64,000 bases of DNA. Source: Alistipes finegoldii DSM 17242. Its GTDB lineage: Bacteria; Bacteroidota; Bacteroidia; Bacteroidales; Rikenellaceae. Below the pieces are notes generated by a model, which had not been told where the DNA came from, searched no databases, and saw only the letters and a program-made list of their open reading frames with translations. Each line of letters begins with the position of its first letter. Position 1 is the stretch's first letter. Of the stretch, positions 23,911-33,993 are shown piece after piece. The translations under genes and the position numbers were made by a program. The stretch lies in NCBI RefSeq assembly GCF_000265365.1, contig NC_018011.1, positions 2,435,501 through 2,499,500 on the forward strand, read 5' to 3'.

Positions 23911-26511
23911 ATGAAATATTTACTGTTCGCATTGCTTTCCCTTTCGATCTGGTTTACAGGCTGCATACACGATAAAACAGCCGCGGATGCGCCGATAAAA
24001 AACGTGTCCGTAGAGGTGGGCATTACGGCCCGACCCGCAGACCGCATTACCCGCGCCACCGACGAAACGCAGATTAAAGACCTGAACGTATATCTGTTCG
24101 GGAAAAGCAACACATTCAAACTTCACATTTATACGCAGTCGCCGCTCTTGCAATTCGAATGTCCCGTCGGAGAATACGACCTTTACATTGCCGCGAACCT
24201 CCATGCGGATATGGCAGACTTATCCCCGGCAGAACTCGAAGCCTGTTCCATAGCTTCCAGACCCGCGTATGACGATCTGCCGATGTCGGCGAAGACAACC
24301 GTAACGATTGCAGCTTCGGCGCAGGGAGAGGTGGTTACGCTCCCGACTATTGAGGTCCGGCGTTGCGTGGCGAAGATCGCCTATAATATTCGTGTCGCCA
24401 ATACTGCAGGGGACATCAAACTTCAATCCGTGCGGCTGATGAGTATTCCCCGCACCTCGCTGCTGTTCACCTCCGCCCGGCCCTCCGAAAACAAGGCCGA
24501 TTATACTTCCGGATTCTACTCGGAAATCCCGGCCGCCGGGGGCGCGGCATTTTCGGGCGTATGCTATATCTTCGAGAATAGGCAGGGCCGCGTTCCGGGC
24601 ATTACTTCGCAAGCCGACAAAAGCGCCCGGAACGCCCCCAAAAACGCATCCTATTTGCTGGTGCGGGCGGTTCGGGGTGGGAAAGTACTGTCATATTCTA
24701 TCTATTTTGGAGAAAATAATACTGATAATTTCGACATAGGGCGTAACACAATCCAGACATTCAATATCACCATCAATGGGGACAACGAAGTAGATACCCG
24801 CATCAGCAGCTACACCCTTAACGTGTACGACACGTATGCCGGCAATATGATCGGCGGCTATTGCCTCAATGATCAATATGGAGAATTGTTAATCGAGGTG
24901 GATGGTAACCCCGCACCTCTGACGCTTTGCGGGCGGATAACGGCTTCGGGGGACACGGGGCATATTCTCGTGAACGATACTCCCATCGGTTCCGGGCGTG
25001 ACCTGGAGCTAACGGACCAGCCGGGATTGAACGAATATTATTTGCATTACGACAAACCCGTATATACGTCTGCCGATTCACAATTCTCCTACACCGTGAC
25101 AATCGAGGACGACGGCGGCTATGCGCAGTCTTTCAAATTTGAACGGCGCTTTGCCAACAAACTCGACGTTATAGTCGATACCCCTGACAATGGCAAAGGC
25201 AAGGTGAAAGTTTCCGACGCGCTGTATTCCGTACAGGTCACCGGAGTGCGTGACCATATTGCAATGTGTTACGAAATGGGCTGCACGCTGGTAGCACTGC
25301 CCGCGGCAGGTTATCGGTTCGAGGGATGGTACTCCACGGATGGTTATAAGACGCGGCTTTCAATATCGACAACCTATTTCTATGTGCCGAAATCGGCCAA
25401 CGCTGCTATCTATCCGAAATTCTCGCCTGCGACATCTCCGCTGGACAGCGACGGTACGGCAAATTGCTACATTGCACCCAAACTGAATACAGAATATTCC
25501 TTCGATGCAACCGTGCAGGGCAACGGCAAAAACACGAAGAATATTTGGGCCCTAAATCTTAACGGGATTTCCGCTCGTATGCTTTGGGAATCGGATAGCA
25601 AAGTTGTCGAAGATGTAATGTTTGCAGACAGCCGTATCTCTTTCTCGACGGGGACCGTGCGGGGAAACGCCGTGATAGGATTGTTCGACGTTACAGATAA
25701 TTGCATTTGGTCGTGGCATATCTGGTCCGTGGATTACGACCCGGCATCGACAGCACAGACCTATGTTTCCGGGGCCGTGTTCATGGATCGAAACCTCGGA
25801 GCGATCACTACCGATTGCACACAGCCCGCATCCCGCGGGCTGTATTACCAATGGGGCCGCAAAGACCCGTTCATCCATCCGGCAAGCTGCAACAGCGATG
25901 AACGTGAAAGAGTGGTCTATACCGAAGGATTCGCATTTAATGTCAGCTATCCCCGGAATGCCGGAACTGAAAGCCCCTATGACGTAATGACCGTAGAGTG
26001 GTCGATTGCCCACCCGACAACCTTTATGAGCGATGCCATGTACGAAGATTGGGAAGAATGGGCATCTGTTGTGGATTGGCTTTACAATCATCATCCGAAT
26101 CTTTGGGGTAACGTCACGACAAGCAACAACAATATCAGCAAGGTAAGCTACAAATCTATCTATGACCCGTGCCCCGTTGGTTGGAAAGTTCCCAGCCCCG
26201 AAGATTTTGCCGGAATCGAGCGGGTAAGTCAGTCGTCGCCCTATTATGTAACGATTCATTACAATGGTAATCGTACCACGAATATCCCGACTGGAGGGAC
26301 TTTCGTTGAAACACGCTTTATGAATAACGGACAGCTCGGACGGCTTTATACCAATGCGCCCTACTATATGTTCTGGGGAACGTCATCCTGTCGGTATGGC
26401 GATATTTCCTGCACCTCGATTATTTTCTCGACGGGTTCCGTACCCTCGTTTATCGACACTTCTGATTACTATCGTTACGCCGCAAATCCCATACGGTGCA
26501 TCAGAGAATAA
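23911..26511 (+). CDS. DUF4906-type fimbrial protein with FISUMP-like C-terminus
   Basis: An 866-aa lipoprotein (lipobox FTGC, Cys 19). Residues 25-290 resemble fimbrial anchor/minor-subunit proteins of the DUF4906 group (RITRATDETQIKDLNVYLF). About 430-510 has a divergent InlB B-repeat-like segment (GYRFEGWYSTDG). The C-terminal 250 residues look like the Fibrobacter-succinogenes-paralogous domain (FMDRNLGA, LYYQWGRKDPF, YDPCPVGWKVPSP, NPIRCIRE), often carried by surface adhesins. Likely the tip adhesin of the pilus. Confidence 0.75.
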   Translation: MKYLLFALLSLSIWFTGCIHDKTAADAPIKNVSVEVGITARPADRITRATDETQIKDLNVYLFGKSNTFKLHIYTQSPLLQFECPVGEYDLYIAANLHADMADLSPAELEACSIASRPAYDDLPMSAKTTVTIAASAQGEVVTLPTIEVRRCVAKIAYNIRVANTAGDIKLQSVRLMSIPRTSLLFTSARPSENKADYTSGFYSEIPAAGGAAFSGVCYIFENRQGRVPGITSQADKSARNAPKNASYLLVRAVRGGKVLSYSIYFGENNTDNFDIGRNTIQTFNITINGDNEVDTRISSYTLNVYDTYAGNMIGGYCLNDQYGELLIEVDGNPAPLTLCGRITASGDTGHILVNDTPIGSGRDLELTDQPGLNEYYLHYDKPVYTSADSQFSYTVTIEDDGGYAQSFKFERRFANKLDVIVDTPDNGKGKVKVSDALYSVQVTGVRDHIAMCYEMGCTLVALPAAGYRFEGWYSTDGYKTRLSISTTYFYVPKSANAAIYPKFSPATSPLDSDGTANCYIAPKLNTEYSFDATVQGNGKNTKNIWALNLNGISARMLWESDSKVVEDVMFADSRISFSTGTVRGNAVIGLFDVTDNCIWSWHIWSVDYDPASTAQTYVSGAVFMDRNLGAITTDCTQPASRGLYYQWGRKDPFIHPASCNSDERERVVYTEGFAFNVSYPRNAGTESPYDVMTVEWSIAHPTTFMSDAMYEDWEEWASVVDWLYNHHPNLWGNVTTSNNNISKVSYKSIYDPCPVGWKVPSPEDFAGIERVSQSSPYYVTIHYNGNRTTNIPTGGTFVETRFMNNGQLGRLYTNAPYYMFWGTSSCRYGDISCTSIIFSTGSVPSFIDTSDYYRYAANPIRCIRE

Positions 26512-26517
26512 AAAGCC

Positions 26518-27072
26518 ATGAAGAAAAGACACATCATCATTTTATCGCTTTGCCTGCTGGCTTTTTGGGGCAAACCCCAGTTGGCCGCAGCGCAGTTTTT
26601 CAGCGCCAAAGTAAACGCGTTGGCCGCACTCACCGCAACGGTGAACGTAGGAGTGGATGCCGCCGTCGCGGACAAGTGGACGTTAGACCTTTCCGCCTAC
26701 TGGAATCCCGTAAACTCCGATTCGTTCAGTTGTCGGCTGTATGCCGCGCAGATCGGCACGAAACGCTGGCTTTACGAAGCGTTCGTGGGCCATTTCATCG
26801 GCAGCCAGCTAACCTATGGAAATTACCTGTACGGCGGTTCCCGACGCTACTACAAAGGCGGAATGGCCGGGCTGGGATTCAGCTATGGTTATGCTTGGCT
26901 GCTCTCGAAGCGTTGGAACGTCACGGCCGAAATCGGCATCGGGGTCTTTTACATGAAAGACACCCGCCGCGACCGCATCCCGCCCGAATACGAATCCATC
27001 TTCATACACCACTACAAGCGGTGGGTTGTAGGCCCCTCGCGGGCAGAGATCAGTTTTAACTACTTATTCTAA
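26518..27072 (+). CDS. DUF3575 outer-membrane protein
   Basis: A 184-aa protein with signal peptide (to about 25, LAAAQ) and the DUF3575 pattern (FSAKVNALAALTATVNVGVD, KWTLDLSAYWNP, FIHHYKRWVVGPSRAEISFNYLF). Members are predicted outer-membrane beta-barrels in Bacteroidales fimbrial loci. Seven bases separate it from each neighbour, so it belongs to the fimbrial operon. Confidence 0.75.
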   Translation: MKKRHIIILSLCLLAFWGKPQLAAAQFFSAKVNALAALTATVNVGVDAAVADKWTLDLSAYWNPVNSDSFSCRLYAAQIGTKRWLYEAFVGHFIGSQLTYGNYLYGGSRRYYKGGMAGLGFSYGYAWLLSKRWNVTAEIGIGVFYMKDTRRDRIPPEYESIFIHHYKRWVVGPSRAEISFNYLF

Positions 27073-27079
27073 AAGCAGC

Positions 27080-28909
27080 ATGAAAAAACTTATTTATACC
27101 GTCGTCTGCATGATGCTTTTTTGCTGCGCCTGCTCGGATGCGGACATAGAGCTTAATCCGGCGACGCAGGCCAAACAGCAGCTTGCAATGACATTCCGCT
27201 GCGGGGCCATGTCCCCGACACGCGCCGCGACGGACGACACCCGCATTGACGACATTAACCTGTACTTGTTTCCTGCGAACGGCGACCCGGCCCGACACCT
27301 CTATATTGCTCCGGTGCGCCCCGTCGTACTGGAACTGCCCAAAGGCGACTACACGCTGTATGCCATTGCCAACCTCGGACACGACGCAGGCGAGCGGACG
27401 CAGGATTTCGTTCGTACGCTGCACGTCGAACGGGATCCTGCGGTCCTCGCGGATGCTCCCTTTCCCATGTCCGCGCAGCAGTCCGTCACCGTGCGCGGTG
27501 ACACGCAGATCGCCGTATCGCTCATTCGCGCCGTGGCAAAGGTCAATTTCAGCTACACCGTGGCCGCGGATTTCGCAAAGTCTTTCCGCGTGAAGTTTAT
27601 ACAGCTTCGCAGCGTTCCCCGTTCTGCTACTCTTTTCGGCTCCAGCCGCGCCGAGAGCAGCGAAGCCGTTGCCGACATGCCGCCCATAGAAACGTCGGCC
27701 ACGACCTATGCCGCAACCTACTATTTATTGGAGAACAGGCAGGGAGAGGTTGCAGGTATCGGTTACCAGCAGCAGAAAGACCAAACCCGCGCTCCGGAAC
27801 ATGCCACCTACATAGCCATAGCGGGCGAAGCCGACGGAACGCAGGTTGTGTACCGCATTTACCTCGGCGCGAACAACACGACGGATTTTAATGTCGGCCG
27901 CAACCGGGTTTACAACATCGACGCCCGCATCCTCGGCATGAACACCGTGGACTGGCGGGTATCGACGGCAGAACTCACCGTCACGCCATTTGCCGGGAAC
28001 CATGCGCCGGGGGAACTTGCAACAACCGAACTGCGGCTTACATCCACGAACGACACCGAAAATGTCTATTACTTGTCCTATCATATCGACGCCGGGACGG
28101 GGATAGTCGCCATCGACGGTGTGGAACGGAACCCCGACACACCTTATCCGCTCTTTTCGGGCAACGGAACCGTAACGGCTGACATCAGCTATACGCAGGC
28201 AGAGCCGGGCGACGTGCGGCTCCGCCTGACGGTTACGGACAAATACGGATTCAGCATGGAGCGCGTGCTGACAACAGGATTCAAGAACCCGGAGCTGACG
28301 ATAACCTATACCCAGCAGGGAAATGAACTGACGGTTTATGACCGGGCATATATCGACTATACCGTGTCACAACCCGGTTACTCCGGGAACTACACCGTAA
28401 AAGTGGAAGGTGTTCCGTCCGTGTACTATGGTCGCTATGGTTCCGACGTTCCTCTGACAACATTCACCCAATACGGGAACGGCAGTTATACGTTGCGTGT
28501 AAAACCGAATATGGTCGGTCCCAATCCCCTGAAAATTACCGTCACGGACGCCGACGGCCACAGCGCGGAGATCATCACATCGGTAATGGGTATTAAGGCC
28601 ACCGCCGACCTCAAACCGACATTCAGCACATCATCGGGTCTGCTCTATGTTACCGTGGAATCTTCGCAGCCCGTAGTGGACGACCTGACCGTGAAAGTGA
28701 CTGCCAATGCGGATATATATTCTTTCGGCGGGACCGTGACAAAGAAGCAGTATATCGTAACGGTGAAGATCGAAGCCGACCACACGACAGGAAAAGGGTC
28801 TGTATCATTGAGCGGATTAGGGAGTTATGCAACGTTCACGGTGGCATCCTACACCGCAGAATTTAAGCGCACATCGGATAACGGATTGGTCGAATATAAA
28901 TTGCAGTAG
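27080..28909 (+). CDS. DUF4906-type fimbrial lipoprotein
   Basis: A 609-aa lipoprotein (lipobox CCAC, around Cys 14-16). The N-terminal part repeats the pattern of the gene at 23911 (SPTRAATDDTRIDDINLYLF, then LENRQGEVAGI), so the two are paralogues; the rest is a series of beta-sandwich segments. Probably a minor pilus subunit or anchor. Confidence 0.7.
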   Translation: MKKLIYTVVCMMLFCCACSDADIELNPATQAKQQLAMTFRCGAMSPTRAATDDTRIDDINLYLFPANGDPARHLYIAPVRPVVLELPKGDYTLYAIANLGHDAGERTQDFVRTLHVERDPAVLADAPFPMSAQQSVTVRGDTQIAVSLIRAVAKVNFSYTVAADFAKSFRVKFIQLRSVPRSATLFGSSRAESSEAVADMPPIETSATTYAATYYLLENRQGEVAGIGYQQQKDQTRAPEHATYIAIAGEADGTQVVYRIYLGANNTTDFNVGRNRVYNIDARILGMNTVDWRVSTAELTVTPFAGNHAPGELATTELRLTSTNDTENVYYLSYHIDAGTGIVAIDGVERNPDTPYPLFSGNGTVTADISYTQAEPGDVRLRLTVTDKYGFSMERVLTTGFKNPELTITYTQQGNELTVYDRAYIDYTVSQPGYSGNYTVKVEGVPSVYYGRYGSDVPLTTFTQYGNGSYTLRVKPNMVGPNPLKITVTDADGHSAEIITSVMGIKATADLKPTFSTSSGLLYVTVESSQPVVDDLTVKVTANADIYSFGGTVTKKQYIVTVKIEADHTTGKGSVSLSGLGSYATFTVASYTAEFKRTSDNGLVEYKLQ

Positions 28910-28912
28910 AAA

Positions 28913-30559
28913 ATGAAAAGGATAATGAAAACTATTGCCGTATGCTTGGCCGCGTTGCTTTGCGGCTGTTCGATAACCGGGCATCTGGAACGTCGCCAAT
29001 ACCGCGCGGACGTGCTGCACGTCAGCCGCGAACAGTACGAACGCGAGCAGCAGACCTACCAGCCACCCGCGTTGAAGATCGAGCGCGATAGTAACCGATT
29101 TTACCTCGTGCCGACAGAGGTGCAGGAGAACGGCGAACGCATCATGGCGATGCAGATACAGGAGGTGACGATCCGCGCCACAACCCGAACGCTCCCGGAA
29201 CGACTGGGGAAAGTTACAATCGACTTTGTAATTGACATGCCCCGGCAATTACAGGGTACATGCCGCAGCATCGCGGTAATTCCCTATCTGCATAAATACG
29301 GAGAAGCACATCCCCTGCAAGACATTACCATCCGCGGAGGACTGTTCTCCCGTGTTCAGGACCGCGATTATTGGCAATACAACAAATACCTGCACGTATT
29401 CAACCCCTCGGAAATCGGAGCCGAAAGAGCTTTCGCCCGCTTTGTAAAATATCCCTACAGCGAAGGCTCACGACTGGACAGCATCGTTCAACATCCGGGG
29501 CATATCTCATACTACTATTCGCAGGAAGTACCTACGGATGAAACCTCGAAAACGATGCTTGTCACCTTACAGGGCTGGGTTATGGCACTCGACGAGAGTT
29601 ACTACAAACTGCCCCCTTCCGATACGCTGACCTACCATGTGTCATCAATGCTATCCTTTGCCGATACAACCACCCGCTATAAAATCAAAATAATCGAAAA
29701 ATACGCCACGGTTCAAGACAGAAACTACATCCAATTCCGCCTGAACGATACGCACGTTCTCGACTCCCTCGGCCGGAACGCCGCCGAACTTGACAAGATC
29801 AGGACACGTATGGCCGGGTTGATCGGCCAGCGGGAATTTTTCGTGGACAGCATCGTGCTGACCGCTTCGGCCTCCCCAGAAGGCCGTTATGCCCGCAACA
29901 GCACTTTGGCGCAGGGCAGAGCCCATGCCCTCAAAGGCTACCTGCGCAAATGTATCGGCCCCCAAGTCGATACACTTATGCAGATACGGTGGATCGCAGA
30001 AGACTGGCACGAGCTGACAACCCGTATCCGCAGCGACGAGAACCTACAGCACCGCGCCGAAATACTGAAGTTGATCGACACCGACTCCGATCCCGACCGC
30101 CGGGAGCGGACAATACGTGAACTATATCCGCAGGATTACCAATACCTCAAAGAATCGGTTTATCCCTCATTGCGTGCTGTGACGATGCGCTACGACCTGC
30201 GGCGTGTCGGGATGGTAAAAGACACCATACACACCCGAGAAGTCGATACCGCCTATATGCGGGGCATAAACCTGCTACAAAAAAGAAAATATGCAAAGGC
30301 GCTATATATCCTCAATGACTATCGGGACCGCAACACCGTGATAACGCTCCTTTCGCTGGGATATGACGCTCAGGCGTTGGAAATGCTGAACGGACTGGAG
30401 CGTTCGCATACAACCGAATACCTCAAAGCCGTTGCATGCGCCCGGCTGGGCCGCAAAACCGAAGGCCGGGAACATTTCCTGAAAGCCTGCGAATTGGACG
30501 AACGAATGCTCTTCCGTGGAAATCTGGACCCGGAAATAGCTGAACTTTTAAAAAACTAA
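28913..30559 (+). CDS. DUF3868/OmpA-like fimbrial assembly protein
   Basis: A 548-aa lipoprotein (lipobox LCGC, about Cys 19). The N-terminal part matches DUF3868-type proteins found in Bacteroidetes fimbrial loci; about 305-440 contains an OmpA-like peptidoglycan-binding segment (FVDSIVLTASASPEGRYARNS, then QGRAHALKGYL). The C-terminal 130 residues look like TPR helices. It likely couples the pilus base to the cell wall. Starts 3 bp after the previous gene. Confidence 0.7.
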   Translation: MKRIMKTIAVCLAALLCGCSITGHLERRQYRADVLHVSREQYEREQQTYQPPALKIERDSNRFYLVPTEVQENGERIMAMQIQEVTIRATTRTLPERLGKVTIDFVIDMPRQLQGTCRSIAVIPYLHKYGEAHPLQDITIRGGLFSRVQDRDYWQYNKYLHVFNPSEIGAERAFARFVKYPYSEGSRLDSIVQHPGHISYYYSQEVPTDETSKTMLVTLQGWVMALDESYYKLPPSDTLTYHVSSMLSFADTTTRYKIKIIEKYATVQDRNYIQFRLNDTHVLDSLGRNAAELDKIRTRMAGLIGQREFFVDSIVLTASASPEGRYARNSTLAQGRAHALKGYLRKCIGPQVDTLMQIRWIAEDWHELTTRIRSDENLQHRAEILKLIDTDSDPDRRERTIRELYPQDYQYLKESVYPSLRAVTMRYDLRRVGMVKDTIHTREVDTAYMRGINLLQKRKYAKALYILNDYRDRNTVITLLSLGYDAQALEMLNGLERSHTTEYLKAVACARLGRKTEGREHFLKACELDERMLFRGNLDPEIAELLKN

Positions 30560-30564
30560 GAACC

Positions 30565-30750
30565 ATGAAAAAACTCATAAGCATCATAATCGTGCTTCTG
30601 GCTCTGGTAAGCCTGACGCACTGCAAACTGGCGGAAGTTGAAGCGATCGAAGAAATCCCATGCCCGGAGATCGGCATCGATTCGATCATTATTCCGCCGT
30701 GGGACATGGAAACAGAACAGGAGATATATCCTTTTATCGAAAACCAGTAA
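30565..30750 (+). CDS. Small lipoprotein at end of fimbrial operon
   Basis: 61 aa: a signal peptide with lipobox LTHC (Cys 20) and a 40-residue acidic tail. Starts 5 bp after the OmpA-like gene and ends 11 bp before the first paralogue gene, linking the two gene groups on one strand. Function unknown. Confidence 0.65.
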   Translation: MKKLISIIIVLLALVSLTHCKLAEVEAIEEIPCPEIGIDSIIIPPWDMETEQEIYPFIENQ

Positions 30751-30761
30751 ATACATTCGCA

Positions 30762-31709
30762 ATGGACCTTTTTGATAAAGAATCCGGCAGCTTATATCTG
30801 ACCTACGACAGGTTCCACAACATCCTTCATGCAAGTCGGGAAGGAGAGGGAACAGATGGCTTTCTCCGACATATTCACGACGATGTTTCTCTTATTCTCC
30901 AAGAAGGACATGATCCTAATGTCTGGTTTACCTATTTCGAATTCCCGGACAAACGGGATATTCCCAATTTGGCGCTTAAAGACATGTCACTTTTCTTCGA
31001 GAAAACAACACGTGCCGCAGAACGCTCCAATGCCCGCTGCCGCTATACGGTCAATGCCGCCGATGTCATCTATTGCTTCAAAAACGGCATTGTTCCCTTA
31101 ACCCCTCAAGCGGAAAAAAGCGTGTTGTGCCAACAGGAAAACTACCCCCTGCCCACAGACGGCTTCGGGAACAATACCCCGCAAACGAATGTCGCATTAC
31201 CTGAATACCGCTCCTATATGGCTGTTGAAACCGAAAAAGGAGTCGTGCTGTTTACAAATACCTCGGAAGGTCTGCGACAACGCAAAGCCTATGAAAAATA
31301 CCTCGAACTAAACTTCTTCAATCCGTCACAACCGGGCGGCAAATTCCGGTATTGGGAAATCATTGCCAGTCCGTTCGACCTGAAAGACAAAGTAGATTGC
31401 CTCTCAAACCTCAATTCGCAGAGCAAAGATGATTTATTCCACGAGGCTTATGTCGATCCTGCCATCCTCAAACAAGGGCATTCGATACGCGAATTCGACC
31501 TCACCCAGAGTTTTGAGAACTATACCATTTTCTGCAAACGTACCGATCCGAATAAAACGCCCTATAAAGACTTGGGCGACATGACGCTCAAAGAACTTTA
31601 TCAATTTTTCACATCCATGCTTCGGGGTAAAGAAAAGGGAGTAGTTTGTACGGAAAGTTTGGGATTTCCGAGCAATCCGCAGAACAAAACCTTCAAAATA
31701 AAGCGCTAA
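30762..31709 (+). CDS. Paralogue array member 1, 315 aa
   Basis: First of eight tandem related genes. I use the ATG at 30762 because it lies past the small lipoprotein gene. No signal peptide. It keeps the shared blocks in weak form: VWFTYFEFPDKRDIP (block 1), VIYCFKNGIVPLTPQ (block 2), GVVLFTNTSEG then LELNFFNPS (block 3), EFDLTQSFENYTIFC (block 4); the last block is shortened, and it ends FKIKR. The most divergent and shortest member. The stop overlaps the next start (TAATG). Confidence 0.7.
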   Translation: MDLFDKESGSLYLTYDRFHNILHASREGEGTDGFLRHIHDDVSLILQEGHDPNVWFTYFEFPDKRDIPNLALKDMSLFFEKTTRAAERSNARCRYTVNAADVIYCFKNGIVPLTPQAEKSVLCQQENYPLPTDGFGNNTPQTNVALPEYRSYMAVETEKGVVLFTNTSEGLRQRKAYEKYLELNFFNPSQPGGKFRYWEIIASPFDLKDKVDCLSNLNSQSKDDLFHEAYVDPAILKQGHSIREFDLTQSFENYTIFCKRTDPNKTPYKDLGDMTLKELYQFFTSMLRGKEKGVVCTESLGFPSNPQNKTFKIKR

Positions 31710-32842
31710 TGGAATCTGAATTTAAAAAGGACTTGAATCCTGCGCCGAAATCCAAACCTGCAAGACTTTGCATCACAGTGGATAAGTTCTTCAAGCCCGT
31801 TCATATCAAGATCATCAGCAATGAACTCCGGGACTACAATAGATACTGCCGGAATGAAGCCGCGGACGCTCTTTTGCACCAAACGCCCGATATTCTCCAG
31901 AGAAGAGTCGTGAGCTTTGAATTTCAGGACCCGAAAATGATTCCGCCGATTTCACCGGACAACAACGATTCCTATCTAAAGCAGATACGAGAAATGTCTA
32001 AGCATCCTAACAACCACATATCCATAATGTATGATAAATATCTTAGAGATGATATCGGACTTTTCATTTCTAAAGTTCCTCGGCAACATCTTATATCCCG
32101 CTATGGAATCGTACCCGACAGTCCCCATACAATCAACATCCCGGAACTCTATGACGGTACAAACAAACCCCTCGTGCGGGACGTACTTCTGCATAATAAC
32201 TTTCTGGACTGTGAGCTTATCGAAAGCCCACAAAGCAGTTGGCTGTTTACAGATACCGATTCAGGCATTAAACAGATGTCCGCATTCTATGCTCTTCTCA
32301 ACAAGCATTTCTTCGACCCCCGCATGGACATCGATCGGCTCACCATCTCAACAGTATGGGTTGACAGAGACAATATGCCGAGGCAGGCAAATAAATTTAC
32401 AGTGGATGATTCTTCGAAAGACCATCTGTTGTTGGCAAATGCGATCGAAGCGGAAAAAATCCCGATCCGGGAAAAGTCTGTTGAACATGATTTTAGCCCT
32501 TATCCCGAAAACTACTGGAGATTCTTCAGTGAATACCCCAATGACCCTCTTAACCGCAGTGACGAAATAGCTTGGCTACTTTTTGCAGAAAGCACAGGAA
32601 TTATTGTCGAGAAGGACGAATATCACGATTATAGTTATATCGACCGGTTCGAGAATTTAAAAGAGCGACAGTATAATACGAGCTATATTGATGAGAAAAT
32701 GGAAATAGAAAAGCAGCTCAAGACCCTTGCCGGAGAAATTCTCCGGCAAGAAGGATTCGTAATACGCGGCAGGGAGCTGGAACCCGCTGTTTCGATCGAT
32801 GAAAACCTCATCCCGGAAAACCGGCCTTGCATACATTTATAA
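31709..32842 (+). CDS. Paralogue array member 2, 377 aa
   Basis: Starts at the ATG overlapping the stop of member 1; the longer frame from 31646 overlaps that gene and is rejected. Blocks: VVSFEFQDPKMIPP, SRYGIVPDSPH, WLFTDTDSG then HFFDPRMDIDRLTIS, HDFSPYPENYWRFF, and a helical C-terminus. Unlike the others it lacks the PKLKI-type tail and ends in an acidic/Pro-rich stretch. Cytoplasmic by sequence; function unknown. Confidence 0.7.
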   Translation: MESEFKKDLNPAPKSKPARLCITVDKFFKPVHIKIISNELRDYNRYCRNEAADALLHQTPDILQRRVVSFEFQDPKMIPPISPDNNDSYLKQIREMSKHPNNHISIMYDKYLRDDIGLFISKVPRQHLISRYGIVPDSPHTINIPELYDGTNKPLVRDVLLHNNFLDCELIESPQSSWLFTDTDSGIKQMSAFYALLNKHFFDPRMDIDRLTISTVWVDRDNMPRQANKFTVDDSSKDHLLLANAIEAEKIPIREKSVEHDFSPYPENYWRFFSEYPNDPLNRSDEIAWLLFAESTGIIVEKDEYHDYSYIDRFENLKERQYNTSYIDEKMEIEKQLKTLAGEILRQEGFVIRGRELEPAVSIDENLIPENRPCIHL

Positions 32843-32858
32843 TTCATAATCCATTGCC

Positions 32859-33989
32859 ATGAATCCTAAAAACGAACAACCCTCCACAGTATTCATTTCG
32901 GTAAATCCTCGTTATTCGGCCGATGCCGTGCAGATCCTTCATAAAACATACTGTGAAGAGGATTTCCGCGCATTCATCCATAAGTCCTTTCCAACACCGG
33001 AAAAGAATCACAAAACACTCTCCGACAACTGGATGTTCGCTTACGAGTTTCAAGATGGCGGCAAACTGCCGCCTTTGGCTCCGGGTGCCAACCACAGCAA
33101 TTTTTTCCGCTGTATACACGACATAGCATCCCGCGAGAATATTAAACCCGTCAGCATCATTCCTCTGCGGGATGCCTGTTATTGCCATAATTATGGCATC
33201 GATATGTTTTCCGATGAGGGGCAGCACCGCAATGTCATTCAGCAACCCGGTTACAAATCAATAAGTACGCACTTCGCCATCTTCGGACAACGCGGCGATA
33301 TTTTTCCGACATGCCGGGCTGTAGATATTGGTTCCGGAGTTCTCCTCTATGACCGGAAAAGCGTATCCGGGGAGGATGCTTACAAAAGTTTTATGCAATT
33401 CTGTGCCGATCACTATTTCGATCCCAGCCTGAACATCGATCGTATGAAAATATACGAGCTGCATACGTTCCTCGATAAGAAACTGCTTGAAGAACATTGT
33501 GCGACCCTGAACTTTAATTTCAACTACCACGGACGCGATTTTACCTTCCGCGATCTGATGCAACTGCCGCTTATCGACTCTGATATTCTACGGGAAGGAC
33601 TGCCGGCAAAAGAGTATGACATGCATCCTACCTCCGAAAATTACTCGTTGTTCCTCAGTGGTGAAAATGTCAATCTCCAGCCCCATACGCATACCTTCGA
33701 CATCGCCATCCTTGACCAGATACATCAGAATGGTTTCCCAAGGGAACGACTATCATCGGAGTGGCATTTTGTCTGTCACTATCTGGGGAATTTCAAGGAC
33801 TTAGCCGATGAAATTGTAATCTGCGACGATCCGAAAAAAATGGACTCGCTGCAACAAGAAGCCAAACATCTGGCTCAGGCATTACTCGACAGGGATTTCC
33901 CGGAGCGCCGGCAAATCACCCAAAACCCCGAACAAAGTCTGATGATCGAGATTCCATCCGAAAATTTTCACCAAGGGCCCAAACTCTAA
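32859..33989 (+). CDS. Paralogue array member 3, 376 aa
   Basis: A clear representative of the family: DNWMFAYEFQDGGKLPP (block 1), IIPLRDACYCHNYGI with FSDEG (block 2), GVLLYDRK then DHYFDPSLNIDRMKI (block 3), YDMHPTSENYSLFL (block 4), LLDRDFPERR (block 5) and the tail QGPKL. No catalytic motif, membrane segment or Cys cluster that I recognise. Confidence 0.7.
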   Translation: MNPKNEQPSTVFISVNPRYSADAVQILHKTYCEEDFRAFIHKSFPTPEKNHKTLSDNWMFAYEFQDGGKLPPLAPGANHSNFFRCIHDIASRENIKPVSIIPLRDACYCHNYGIDMFSDEGQHRNVIQQPGYKSISTHFAIFGQRGDIFPTCRAVDIGSGVLLYDRKSVSGEDAYKSFMQFCADHYFDPSLNIDRMKIYELHTFLDKKLLEEHCATLNFNFNYHGRDFTFRDLMQLPLIDSDILREGLPAKEYDMHPTSENYSLFLSGENVNLQPHTHTFDIAILDQIHQNGFPRERLSSEWHFVCHYLGNFKDLADEIVICDDPKKMDSLQQEAKHLAQALLDRDFPERRQITQNPEQSLMIEIPSENFHQGPKL

Positions 33990-33993
33990 TTAC

